Shown here piece after piece: positions 11,952 through 22,515 of a DNA stretch of 64,000 bases (position 1 is its first letter; every line of letters starts with the position of its first letter). Origin of the DNA: Silene latifolia (lineage: Eukaryota > Streptophyta > Magnoliopsida > Caryophyllales > Caryophyllaceae); assembly GCF_048544455.1 (NCBI RefSeq), contig NC_133538.1, positions 450,443,311-450,507,310 on the forward strand, in the 5' to 3' direction. The notes beneath the pieces are model-generated. The model was not told where the DNA came from. It was given only the letters and a program-made list of their open reading frames with translations, and did not search any database. A program made the translations under genes and the position numbers.

Positions 11952-12946
11952 TGTCACATCCTTACTTCTTGGAAGTATGAATAGGGCGTGTACCACTCGT
12001 GCCAAACTGACAACCTTAGCCTAAGTCAGGCAAACTCCAATGAACAAGTATATCATTTAGAAGATTGGTAGGAAATAATACAAGTACAACATTATTGTGC
12101 GGAATAAGTACAAGTATTGAATATATAAAAGGAGATAATGTATGAGGAATGCTTACACGATTATATTACAAGTATGTCTCTTGAATATTACAAGACTAAA
12201 AGAATATATAAGATTGTGTAAATGAATCGAAATGTATGAATGATTCTGAATTATTGGATGAATAAACTAAGGCCTAATGCCTCCTATTTATATGCCTAGA
12301 ATATGGCAGTTGGGACGAAGGGTTGCGACCTTCGTGCCTCTAGAAAATGACGTGAACAAGGGAGATGAATATCCTTGTTCCTCTTCATTTTAGGCGTCCA
12401 AAGGGGCTGCATGGAACGAAGGGTTGTGACCTTCGTTCCCCTTAAAAATAGCGGCAAGAGATAGAGGAATGAACCATTGTTCCTCTTGAGAAATGTGGCG
12501 CCAAAATGGGTGGATAAGGGGGATGTTTTGGATAGACACAAACAAGGGGAAATGTATCGATCATGGGGGATATATTTGGTGGTGTGAGAGAGAGAAAGGA
12601 TAAGGATAAATAAGGGGGATGTACAGTAGTTATTTAAGGGGGGTGTATGTGGACAAGGGACTTAATACATGGCCCTTGGTCATATCTTTTGGCATAGTCG
12701 CATCTCCTCGGCATATACGAACTTGTGGACTTCATAGTAGCTTGTCCAGCTAACCTCAAGTATGAATGAGCTGCCCCAACTAAGAGTGAGCTGAGTACAA
12801 TTGAGTGAGCTGGTCGTGAGCTGGAGTGAACTATTCTTGAGCTGCTCGGAGCTAGTCTAGACTTTGTATATGCTTGTATGCTTCATGTGAGCTACCATAA
12901 GCCTCCTTAACGCATCATGGGAGCTTAAAATAAGCGAATTGTGACA
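11952..12946 (-). repeat. 5' LTR of M (complete)
   Basis: A 995-bp LTR from TGTCACATCC at 11952 to TTGTGACA at 12946, with TGTCAC/GTGACA terminal inverted repeats. The right 300 bp are repeated at 9041-9342. Confidence 0.85.
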
Positions 12947-13104
12947 ACAATGTTGCCAATGTTATACTTCATACTTGGTTTTGAAGTTTATTTCGAAGTT
13001 GGTTGTTTTAGTTGGCTAACCTTATTGAGGATTATTTATGTGCTGATTTAATTGAAATATTGAATAATTGGATGATCACTTGTTTTTTTTTCGTTTCTTT
13101 TTAG
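12947..13104. other. Unassigned DNA to the right of M
   Basis: AT-rich sequence with no element signature, ending in a pyrimidine-rich run (TTTTTTTTTCGTTTCTTTTTAG) that resembles an intron 3' end. Confidence 0.3.
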
Positions 13105-13377
13105 CATTCATACCGCGATGACACTTTAGAAGAAGCGGTTTTATGTCATACTGTTGCTAATGGAGAAATTGTCATACCAACAATGATAAGACACTATAAT
13201 GAGATGTATTCCTACATGTGGATAGAATGCAGTATGCTTATGTATAACATAGTTATAGATGGATATAGGAAATCCCATTTGTTTGATAATAGAGAGAGCC
13301 CCTTGTTAGAGATGATAGAAACTGGTGTAATGTCATCCGGTCTGGTCTCTTCTTGGCAATCTCTAGCTCAATACTAG
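13105..13377 (+). pseudogene. Exon-like open segment of unknown identity
   Basis: After a strong acceptor-like TTCTTTTTAG at 13095-13104, one frame stays open for 90 codons to a TAG at 13375. The translation has ordinary composition (start H-S-Y-R-D-D-T-L-E-E-A; later E-I-V-I-P-T-M-I-R-H) and no repeat character, unlike the surrounding element DNA. I do not recognise the family. The D-type solo LTR begins 28 bp after the stop. It may be an exon of a decayed host gene or a fragment carried by an unrecognised element. Confidence 0.3.
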
Positions 13378-13431
13378 TTCTTCATCACTCCCTTCCTTTC
13401 TTGTTGTAATACTACGGTTTTCTGTAATGTT

Positions 13432-13580
13432 GGGTACTGTATCGAGTAAGGCTTACTCTGTCGAGTAAGTGATTTTTGGTTTCGAAATAGTGTACTGTCT
13501 GATGGGTATTCGATCGAGTAGGGGGCACTCGATCGAGTAGGGGGAACTCGATCGAGTAAGTGACTTACTCGATCGAGTAA
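13432..13580. repeat. ACTCGATCGAGT cluster in the solo LTR
   Basis: Six units: ACTGTATCGAGT, ACTCTGTCGAGT, ATTCGATCGAGT, ACTCGATCGAGT, ACTCGATCGAGT, ACTCGATCGAGT. The first two are the variant units also found at this place in the other D-type LTRs. Confidence 0.9.
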
Positions 13581-13630
13581 GTCTGTTTTACGGATTATTT
13601 CGCCGGGTTTTGATAGCAACGTGAGGAGGT

Positions 13631-13639
13631 TATATAAAA
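13631..13639 (+). promoter_or_regulatory. TATA-like box of the solo LTR
   Basis: TATATAAAA, 52 bp past the last palindrome of the cluster. The same spacing occurs in the related LTRs. Confidence 0.55.
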
Positions 13640-14801
13640 TTATTTTATCAATTCCTTTTTACTTTTCACTATTTTCTAAACTATTTACACAAGAGAAAAA
13701 CTACGTAACTTCCCTTCCTCCCATTGCTATCAAATACTAAGGGCTAGAGTCGTCGGATCATTGTGTTCTTTACGCCGTTGAGACCGTTGCATCGTGGGTA
13801 AGATTCTAATATGATTTTTATGTCGTTTTATTGTTTTTGGTTGAAACCCTAATTGGGTATTTTGGGGGATTTTGGGAGTATGGTGATTGTTAGATAGTAA
13901 TTATATGATTGTGTGATTATAGGAGGTGGTTTCGTAGAGGAACAGTTTTGAATAGCTGATTATGACGATCTTGGTGATTTGCCTTTCCAGGTAGGGTTTC
14001 CCTACTCGGTTATTGATTACATTGTATTTGATAGTTGATTGGTGATGGTTGTGATGTTGTTGATTTTTATCATATTAGTATTTTAATTGGTAATTGTTGT
14101 TGTATAGTTGGTTGGATGTGTTTGTCTGTGGTTCGCGAGGCGTGTCCTCGGCTGAGTGGAGTCACTTGCGGGACTAGCTTCACGCCCTTGATTCGCCCCT
14201 TGTGGTTCCCGTCACAAGGTGGATGTGCACATTAAGGAACTTGAGTTTTCGCTCAGAGTGATGAGCGGGGATTTGGTGGGAACGGCTGCGGTCCCCTACT
14301 CGCGGTGTGGAATATCTGTTGCGATGGATATTCTGGTAGGGCTACACACTTTAGTGTGTAGTCACGTGTGTCGAGATGTGACAGAGTTGGATGATCGTAT
14401 GTATTGTTATCTTGCTGATCTTGAATTTTGTAATCAGTAACTGACCCCGTTAATTGTTCTAAAAACTGTGGTGATCCATTCGGGGATGGTGAGTAGTTAT
14501 TGAGCAGGTATGGGATGGATTGTGCGAGAGATAGCTGGGATGGAGTCACCACGTGTCATTAGAGTCTTCCGATGTGTCTTGAACTTATATTTCTTTTCAG
14601 TTGGATTGATATTTTGGAACAGATGTATTTTACTTTACAGTTTTGGGATTTTGGTTATGTAATCACTTAACCTCATTTATTTAAGTATGTTCTTTTATGG
14701 TCAATTTGATATACATAGCCTCGGGTAACCGAGATGGTAGCACTTTCATGCATTAGGTGGTCTTGGTAAGGCACCTTGGTATATGGGGGTGTTACACTTG
14801 T

Positions 14802-15366
14802 GACATTCTCTCTTGCGACTGTCTCTGCCACTATTGACTCTACCTCTAAATCTGCCAGCCATCATAATTACCGATGTATTAGAACACATTTGGGTGATGA
14901 TGCCAAGTTTTATTGTTATTTAATTGTTTGCTTCTTACTTATAATGTTTAGCATTTGAAGCACTCAATGGACTTCCAAATAAAGCTCAAGAATGATCAAG
15001 ATGAAGTCACGACAAATAAATCCCCTAGCCTTAGTCGAATGTTGTAAATGAGTAAGTGTAACATTCTGAAATAGTCAAGTGGCTGCAAAACAATGCAACG
15101 GTGCTCTGCACTGTGTTTTCTGATACTACGAATGGAGGAATTTTCGAGTAACACTTTAAGTGTTCAAATCTTTACAACTTGCATATTCCCAAAGGTATAA
15201 CATTTGAAATACAAAGTTTGAAATCAGTTCTGAAATATTAAGATCACAAATCTCACAAGTTAAATCATCTAGATTTGTGCATCTTACTTTTTACCAAAAT
15301 GGAAAGTTGAATTTGTCAAAGGATTAAAGCTAGAAAGGTTTTTTGCCACTTTGGTAAATTGTCACA
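14802..15366. other. Unassigned DNA left of the nest
   Basis: About 560 bp, AT-rich, with a 60-codon open stretch at its left (14776-14958, starting in the solo LTR) that I do not trust as a gene. It is older than all elements of the nest and could continue the segment at 13105-13377, but nothing proves this. Confidence 0.3.
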
Positions 15367-15371
15367 TGTTG

Positions 15372-18040
15372 TGGAACAACCGTAAATTTTTATTCTCAAT
15401 TTTTTTTATTATTAATTATCAGATTTAAATTTTTAGTTCTTTATTTTTCGGTTTTTGTATAAATCGTCAATTATTTACATTTTAAATCGATTTTCAGTCC
15501 AATTGTTTCTTGGACCGACTTTTTATTTAAATGACATTTTTATTAGAAAAATGAGAAATTGATTTTGGCCCATTGATTTATGGACCGGGTAGTTGGATTT
15601 TAAACGAGTTACTTGACAAGCTTGTTTTAATCTTTTTTTAAGCTTTAAGACAAATATTATTATCTTACTTTTAATCTTTTTACTATTAAAACTTGGATGA
15701 TATTTTTGGTTGTTACTACATCTTGTGGCTGGTTGTTGTATAGGATATCAAGGAGATTTTAGTGCACATTTTCTTATTTTATTCACTATTAAACTCTCCT
15801 CTTATTTACATATCAAGTGTCTACCTTCATCTACACTTTTATTCTAAAAAAAGAAATAAACCATAAAACTACTCCAACCTGCCGTGAAATTTCATCATCC
15901 ATCACCACGTTTTTTTTATCATTTTCTTGCTCCGAATCTTCTGTTCCTAGTCTTATTCTAAGGGTAATTGATTATCCTTTATTAGTTTTTGCTAAATTTT
16001 GTTTTAGTTTAACAAACATGTGATTAATTTATACATATAATATTTGAAGGTTCTCAAAAGGATCCTTACAAAGACGAGTACCACTTCCAGTCGAATATCG
16101 ATTAGAGGTAACTCCGACATTACTTGATATTGCGTGGTGTCTTTGTTGTAGTTGCATGTACAAGGAATTTTGTTGATGATTATGAAATTATTTTTCTGGA
16201 GTAAATAATTAATTTTAAGATATCATGAATTTTCGTGGTAATTATTTTTGAGTTATAGCATTTATTTCGGATTTTATAGTGTTGATACGATTTTTGCGAT
16301 TATAGTGATGCGAAGCTGTTTTAATTGGATTTAAAATACTAATTCAAATGCTTAATTCACAAAACTTTAATATATGGCATAAACATGGAGTCTTAAGGTG
16401 TGTGTAAAAGTTTAGATCCTGAAACCTTTATTTTGATTTTATAAGTAATTTAGATGTTTTGGTACAACCGTTCTTTAATTCTGCTGAATCTGACAGTCTA
16501 CTTGTAAAAATTATATCGCCTGTTTTTATTTTGAATCCGCAAAAATATTGAACATAGACTCCTATTATTTTAAATCCTAGACTCTGCATAAAAAATTTCA
16601 TAACTTTTCAATGTACAGTTTGCTCCAAATAAATTATTTGGGAACAGCTCGCATGTAATCTGTAACTCTGTCTTTTGCTCAAAGATTAGTTAGTTAAGCA
16701 TATTTCCGTTTTGACAGTACCTAATCCATTTACTACAAATTTTTTGGAATGTCTAATTAAGTTTAGAATTTTACTTTGCCTTAAAATATTTTCTTAAGGT
16801 CGTTTATGAACTGAAACATTCTGGGTATCATTTTCTGTCAGCTTTTACAAATGAATTTTTAGACCCCTGAGGCTTTCGTCTTTTAATGTTGGTTTTCAAA
16901 TGAAAGTAGTAGTTAAGAGCTACAGGAAACCATAAAAATTGTTCTTGCGTCATTTCAATTTTCCTGTATTTAATTATGAATTTTACAGTATTGTTGTTCT
17001 GTTTTATAAATTGTGTTAGGACTCCATCTTATTAAGGCCTAAATATTATTTTACTAAAGTTTTTTAAGCCATTTGATGGTTTTAAGTTCTAAATGTAGTG
17101 ACTTATTTAATTTAAAGTCCTTGAATTATTTTTATACTTTTGGAAGTGAAGTTTAAGCTTCCTGTTTGAAGAAATAAAAGTGTAGTTCACTTACGAACCT
17201 TTGAAATAATATACTTTGAATAAGATACTATCTTTGGGATATTTTTAAATTTTGAAATAATTAAAGGAAGGGCAAAGAATAATGAATTAAGGCATACATG
17301 TTCTTATACAACTATATGATTGGGTACCCTTGTGGGAGGTACAGACTGTCGTAGAGTCATGTACATGTACTTAGACTAGGGCTACGCACTGCGTGGTAAG
17401 ATGAGTCCTATTATAGTTTGTTGTGTAGTGAGTGCACTTGGAGTTGGTCATCTTTGCGTTACATTAGGTTCCTAAAACTAGTGTAAGATGATACGGTGTC
17501 AAGGAGTATATCTAAATTTACATTCTGGCCTGAACTGTATTATTTCCATTCTGTCATTTGAGGAATTTTGCTTTTAAGCATACAGCGTGTTTATTCTAAG
17601 CTTAATATTGGTAACTTATTTTCGTTACATATGTTTTGATATTTCAATCTATTTTTGATATATTATCTGCTTCTGCAATATTTATATCATGTGACATGGC
17701 TAGGAGAAGGTCGAGTTAATACCTACTGATTGTGGCTGTTATGTTTATAACATGGTTGGTGTTAACTTTGCTGGGGATTTCTGTGTTAGCTAGCGAGTAT
17801 TCGTTATGGTTCCTACTCTTTATGATTTTTTTTGGAGTTTAGACATACCTTTTGTGGATTTTTATTTTAGCCCTTTTTAGAAAAGTGGCATTTGTATTTG
17901 ACTAACCGTTTTGGTTTTTAACCTTGAGAATTTTATACATTCTCGTTTTATCACAGTTAGAACTTTTGTCTTTGTGTTTTTAATCCCAAGTCAACAATTA
18001 TTCCGCCATTGTTTTGCACTAGATTTAGTAGGGGATTAGA
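15372..18040 (+). repeat. 5' LTR of B
   Basis: 2669 bp, TGGAACAACCG to GGGGATTAGA. The canonical ends TGTAACACCCG/GATTACA are mutated here at single bases. It is collinear with 43175-45833 over its full length. Confidence 0.88.
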
Positions 18041-18042
18041 GT

Positions 18043-18054
18043 TGGTATCAGAGC
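18043..18054 (+). other. Primer-binding site of B
   Basis: TGGTATCAGAGC, a perfect plant initiator-Met PBS, two bases after the LTR. Confidence 0.92.
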
Positions 18055-18210
18055 ATCACTGCTCCCGATGCTCACACATTATTCTTTACAAAAATGCCTA
18101 AAAAATAATTTAGTGAGAGATGGGTAGAAACCAATAAGGACTTGGATGTTAATCTATGTGTTCTTCCTAATCAATGCTTTGCATTGACTATGTGTTACCT
18201 TTCTTTTAAG

Positions 18211-18356
18211 ATGTCTGGAGGACGCGGACAAGGTAAGGTGCCCGATCAGTATGCAATCAACCAAGCGATCATTACCTCGCTTAACCAGCTGACCAACAGA
18301 ATTGAGAACGTGGGTCTTCACGGTAGAGGAAACGGTGGACATCGAGAGTTTAGTTT
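18211..18356 (+). pseudogene. Gag of B, N-terminal piece before C
   Basis: ATG at 18211 (M-S-G-G-R-G-Q-G-K), 156 bp after the PBS. The upstream frame is also open, but this start fits the position of gag in the element. The frame is cut at 18356 by element C and continues in the same phase at 41083 once C and one TSD copy are removed. Confidence 0.75.
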
Positions 18357-19446
18357 TGGTCGGACTCTCGAGGAGGTTTAGTTTTCGGTACTTGTCGTTA
18401 GGAGCATCTAGACTAAAACACAATTTATAACTTCACAAACAACTCTACAATTAGTAAAGAGACAAGTAAAGGTCGGATCCCAAGGGACGGGAATTGAGAT
18501 GAGATTTTCTATTGCAACTAGTGGTGTCTAAGGGTGTCACAAATTGGGGTTTGAAATAAAAGATCACTAAACTAAATAACAATGAAAGTAAACAAGCAAG
18601 ATGAATAAAAAGGGATGTAAACAATTGATAAAAAGCACTTGGGTGTCATGGGGTCATAGGGGATTCATGGGAATTGATCATACAAACATATTCTCAAATT
18701 ATAAGCAAGCAATTATTATTGTGATGGATAGAGTTAGTTTATGTCTTACAATCCTAGGAAAGTTTGGGTCCCGGAGCCGAATCGATTAGATTGTACAACA
18801 CCTACAAGTCGACTTAATCTTCCCTACTCAACTATATGCATGGTCTAATGAGACTCGAATTGATTTATGTCTTACAAGTCTCATTGAAAAGATAGGTGAT
18901 GGGTAAAAAATGCAAGGATTCATAGGCTCGCATTTCATCAAAAATAACATGTGCATAAGTTGAGATCACAACAAGCAAGCAAATAAAATATGAAAACATA
19001 TTAATTTAAGCATGAATCATCCCCCATGTTGGCTTCCCCTAATTACCCATTAACCCCAGCTAAGGAAACTACTCACTCATTATCATGTTGAACATGCTAG
19101 CAAGGTTGTCAATCATACCAACAAAGTAAAACATGATGAATAAATGAAACTAATTAACAATAATTAAAAAGAGATTAAGAGAATTATACCTACTAATGAT
19201 TCCAATAATAAAGCAAAGAATAATAGAAGTACTTGATGATAGATTGGAAGGTTGTCAATCTCCCAATAATAACCCAAATAATCTTCAATTACCCAAAACA
19301 AAGGATGAACAAGAGAGAGATTAAGGAAATGAAACTTGTATTAAAACTTGATTAAATGTTGATTACATGATTAAAGAGAGATTTGATTGATATTAACAAC
19401 ACTAGAGATTGCTAAGAAGAACATCCTCTTCTAATTAGCCTAATGG

Positions 19447-19459
19447 GGTATTTATAGTG
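19447..19459 (-). promoter_or_regulatory. TATA box of the C LTR
   Basis: Minus strand CACTATAAATACCCC, a near-ideal plant TATA box. The same sequence, apart from its edge, lies at 40395-40406 in the 5' LTR, which is the copy that would drive C. Confidence 0.7.
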
Positions 19460-19614
19460 GGGATTAGTTGCATAAATTAGGGTTTACTAAGGGCTTAAAT
19501 GATGATTAACTCCTTGAGGAATCGCCGGTCTCTAGGGAGACTCCGGTCTCCTTTTCGCCGGTGTTAGAAAAATATGCGCATCCTTCCTTGAAGCTTGTAG
19601 AAGACGAAATAGCT

Positions 19615-19795
19615 GTTAGAGAATCCGGGCGTCCAGGGCACGGGACGGGCGGATTTGGGTGATTCTGGACGGGCGTCCAGATGGGGAAGACGGGCAGATT
19701 GGGCGTGTTTTGGACGGGCGTCCACAGGGTGAAGACGCTCGGATTGTGGCTGCTAGACGGGCGTCTTGTGGACAATCCGCTCGGATTGTCTTACA
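19615..19795. repeat. GACGGGCGTCC/TCCGCTCGGATT cluster in the C 3' LTR
   Basis: Eight or so copies of GACGGGCG, GACGCTCGGATTG and GGACGGGCGTCC. The partner cluster in the other LTR is at 40560-40735. On the minus strand it lies about 155 bp upstream of the TATA box. Confidence 0.85.
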
Positions 19796-20134
19796 GCTTC
19801 TTCTTTCTTCTTTTCTTCCTTTTTCTTCATAGAATCCTTGGGGATTTCGTCGGGGATGCAAGGATCTTTTCTCATCGTTGCCCATCTACTATGATATGTA
19901 CAAAGGCCTTCTAATCTTGTCTTCTCTTTGATGCTTGGTCATTGAATTCAATCAATTTAGCTTCATTTTGCCATGGAAATGCAAGGTTTTCACTCCTTTC
20001 CTACCAAGGATACAAAACCTTAAAGAATATGCAAAACAAAGGGCTAAAGACAATAAATGATCCAAATATGCACTAAAAAGCATGGGAACAAGGCTAATTC
20101 GGGGACTAAATATGCTCTAATTATGGTCACATCA

Positions 20135-20390
20135 AATATCCCCAAACCGAACCTTTGCTCGTCCCGAGTAAAGTGGTGACAAAGACTAGGACCATTATTT
20201 AAACTAACCAAATAACATAGCCGATATGAGACAATTAGCGGGTCTCACTCCACCCCTTCAACTCACAACAAGACAACCATGAGGTAGGATGCCTTATTGC
20301 AAGGCAAGGTGGGTCTTGCCAAAATGGCGACACATCCAAACATTAAGCACACAAAATCAAGTAATGGCGACACATCCAAACATTAAGCAC
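20135..20390. other. End of C interior between its 3' LTR and D
   Basis: The polypurine tract of C, minus strand GGTTCGGTTTGGGGATAT, lies at 20134-20152 next to the LTR. At 20323-20392 a 40-bp unit starting AATGGCGACACATCC is present almost twice in tandem; the second copy runs straight into the shortened LTR of D. Confidence 0.75.
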
Positions 20391-20412
20391 ACTCCGTATT
20401 TATAGTCTTGGG

Positions 20413-20563
20413 GGTACTCTATCGAGTAGCCCTTACTCTGTCGAGTAAGGGCAAGTTGCGCAGATAAATAGTTTCTGACCTGTTGGGCACTCGATCGAGT
20501 AGCTGGGGCACTCGATCGAGTAGGGGGGTACTCGATCGAGTACCTTGGGTACTCGATCGAGTG
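20413..20563. repeat. ACTCGATCGAGT cluster in the D LTR
   Basis: Order: ACTCTATCGAGT, ACTCTGTCGAGT, then four ACTCGATCGAGT. The partner cluster in the 3' LTR is at about 27328-27478, where the second unit has lost one base. Confidence 0.92.
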
Positions 20564-20617
20564 TCCGGTTTATCGGGGGAGTTTTCTCGGGTTTTGTTAA
20601 TTACGCGATTTATAAGG

Positions 20618-20625
20618 TATATAAA
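20618..20625 (+). promoter_or_regulatory. TATA box of the D LTR
   Basis: TATATAAA, 55 bp past the last palindrome core. The same sequence is at 27530-27537 in the 3' LTR. Confidence 0.6.
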
Positions 20626-21716
20626 CATATTCGGCATTGTTCTAAATCACTTTTTACAAAACCTAAAACCTGTTTAAGAGAGAAAGCAATTTGTCTTCTT
20701 CCTAATCGCGTTCTTGACAATTCCCGGAGTTCAGACGGTCGGTTTGCATCGTAGTTCGTGTCGTTGGATTCCTTGCGTCGAGGGTAAGCTTTTAATGTAA
20801 TTTATATAATGTTTTGTTAAGATTAGTGAAACCCTAATTTAGGATTTGGGGGTTTTTATGAATAGTAATTGAATAGTAGTATCTATGTGTTGTATGGTAG
20901 GAGGAGAGTTCATAGAAGAGGCGTTTTGAGACAGCTGTAGATACCGTCTGCGTGTTGTGCTTTCCAGGTAGGATTTCCTACTCAGTATTAGTCCCATAAT
21001 GGGATATTGGTGATGTGCTGTAATTAGTTGTTTGATATGATGATTGTGATTGTAATTGTGATTGTGGTTGTGGTTGTTGATGGTTCTCGAGATGCGTTCT
21101 CGGCTGAGTGGGGTCACTTGCGGGAGTGATCTCACGCCCTAGTTTCGCCTTCTGTGGAACCCGCCACAGAAGGGATGTGCACATTAATGAGCAGGGTTAT
21201 CGCTCGTACGATGAGCGGGGCTTAGGTGGGAACGGCTGCGGTCCCCCAGCGGGGGCTGGTCAGTGGACGGTCGATGATTGAGACGGTTGGTTGGATGTGT
21301 GTGTGTGTGGCGGTTCAATTTTGTCTGTTTGTCTTGTTGTTGTTATCTATATTGATTGTGTGATTAGTGCGACCCGGTGTTGTTTTGTAAACCTGCGGTG
21401 ATCCATTCTGGGATGGTGAGCAGATATTGAGCAGGTATAGAGATGATACGGGATAGCTGGGATGGCCACGACATGACGATAGAGTCTTCCGCTTTGTAGT
21501 TTAGTTTTATTTATATTTCGATTGAGAAAGTTAGTTTGGAATAATGTATTGTACTTTCAGTTTGGTTTCAAGGATTGTATTCATTCATTAAACTATTATA
21601 ATAAATGTTGTTTCCGTTTTGTCTATTTGATTATCATACCTCGGGCGACCGAGATGGTGATGTCTTCATACCTGAGTGGTCCTGGTAAGGCGCTCGGAGT
21701 ATGGGGGTGTTACAAA

Positions 21717-21728
21717 TGGTATCAGAGC
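21717..21728 (+). other. Primer-binding site of D
   Basis: TGGTATCAGAGC, a perfect initiator-Met PBS, two bases after the LTR. Confidence 0.93.
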
Positions 21729-22166
21729 GACGATCCTGAAACCTGTAACCAATTAACTTAATGAACATAGAGGGTCAATTAAAAAGAACCCGGGGTAAAA
21801 GTTGTAGGAGCTAGTGCAAAGGCTTGGGAGACGTCCTAAAGTCGCAAGGGGTCGCCCTACAACTTTGAACCGGTCACGGGGGAAAGTGTTTGTCGAATAT
21901 ATGTGTGCTTGTTTAACTTGTGCAACAAAGTGATGAAGTGTGTTGGTTGTTTGGTGTTGAAGTAGGAGGTTGAGCATGTGAAAGAAAAGTAATGTATGGT
22001 TGCAATAACATGTTGAGTGTTTACAATGTGGCTTTCATAGCATGATGAATTGATTTTTGTTGATAAGTAGAATAGATGCGTAGCATATAATTTATGATAT
22101 CATGCGGTTTTATAAAGTTTAACATGTTAGTATATGACGTAACATGCGGGTAGCCTTTACGTATTA

Positions 22167-22436
22167 GTGATACTTGATCGAGTGAGACTAACTCGATCGG
22201 GTGGGTTTCTGGCGATTTTGAGTCCAGAATCGCGTTTTGGGGCACTCGATCGAGTAGCTAGGGGTACTCGATCGAGTAGGGGGTCACTCGATCGAGTAGC
22301 CTAGACACTCGATCGAGTGGGTGAGAGATCAGAAGGTCTGTTTGGTTCTGGAGTTTGGGTACTCGATCGAGTACATGGGGGCACTCGATCGAGTAGCCCG
22401 TTACTCGATCGAGTGGGTTTGGATACTCGATCGAGT
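22167..22436. repeat. ACTCGATCGAGT cluster in the leader of D
   Basis: Ten units between PBS and gag, eight of them perfect ACTCGATCGAGT, the first two decayed (ACTTGATCGAGT, ACTCGATCGGGT). The spacing is uneven, 15-45 bp. It ends 80 bp before the gag ATG. Confidence 0.92.
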
Positions 22437-22515
22437 AGGTACTATGCAGCGCGTTATCGTGTTTTGAGGTTTAGTACGCGTGTTTATGTTTATCCCTTTC
22501 TTCTATAGCTTCAAG

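Larger units (their letters stand above)
9041..12946 (-). mobile_element. Element M: non-autonomous Ty3/gypsy element, gag and protease only
   Basis: Minus-strand order: LTR (12946-11952), PBS, gag with zinc knuckle, protease, then directly a polypurine stretch and the broken second LTR (9342-9041). There is no RT, RNase H or integrase and no room for them. The two LTRs differ at about 9 of the first 140 positions compared by eye, so the insertion is not recent. Element L interrupts the left LTR. The bases after the right LTR are ACAAT; the matching copy is lost. Confidence 0.8.
13405..14796 (+). mobile_element. Solo LTR of the D (Tekay-like) group, perfect TSD
   Basis: 1392 bp from TGTAATACTACGG to GGGTGTTACA, flanked by identical CTTGT copies at 13400-13404 and 14797-14801. 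It has the layout of the D LTR: palindrome cluster, TATA box, a stretch with the Y-C-G-G-C-T-G-A-G-T-G-G-like tract near 14150, and the closing 'ACCGAGATGGTAGCA' block. No internal region remains, so recombination between two LTRs removed it. Confidence 0.92.
18357..20134 (-). repeat. 3' LTR of C
   Basis: 1778 bp, TGGTCGGACTC to GGTCACATCA. A TATA box reading CTATAAATA on the minus strand lies at 19447-19459, and a CpG-rich motif cluster at 19615-19795 on its upstream side. Confidence 0.93.
20391..21714 (+). repeat. 5' LTR of D, six bases short
   Basis: Begins ACTCCGTATTTA where the 3' LTR has TGTAATACTCCGTATTTA; ends GGGTGTTACA. It holds a palindrome cluster (20413-20563) and a TATA box at 20618. 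Confidence 0.92.

Noticed and set aside
20483..20754. Short frames with T-R-S-S and L-D-R-V-P repeats in D-type LTRs
   Set aside because: Translations of ACTCGATCGAGT palindromes in U3, upstream of the transcript start. No sign of a protein.
22167..22436. CRISPR-like look of regularly repeated palindromes
   Set aside because: Units are 12 bp, spacing is uneven, spacers are not unique, and the setting is a plant retroelement.
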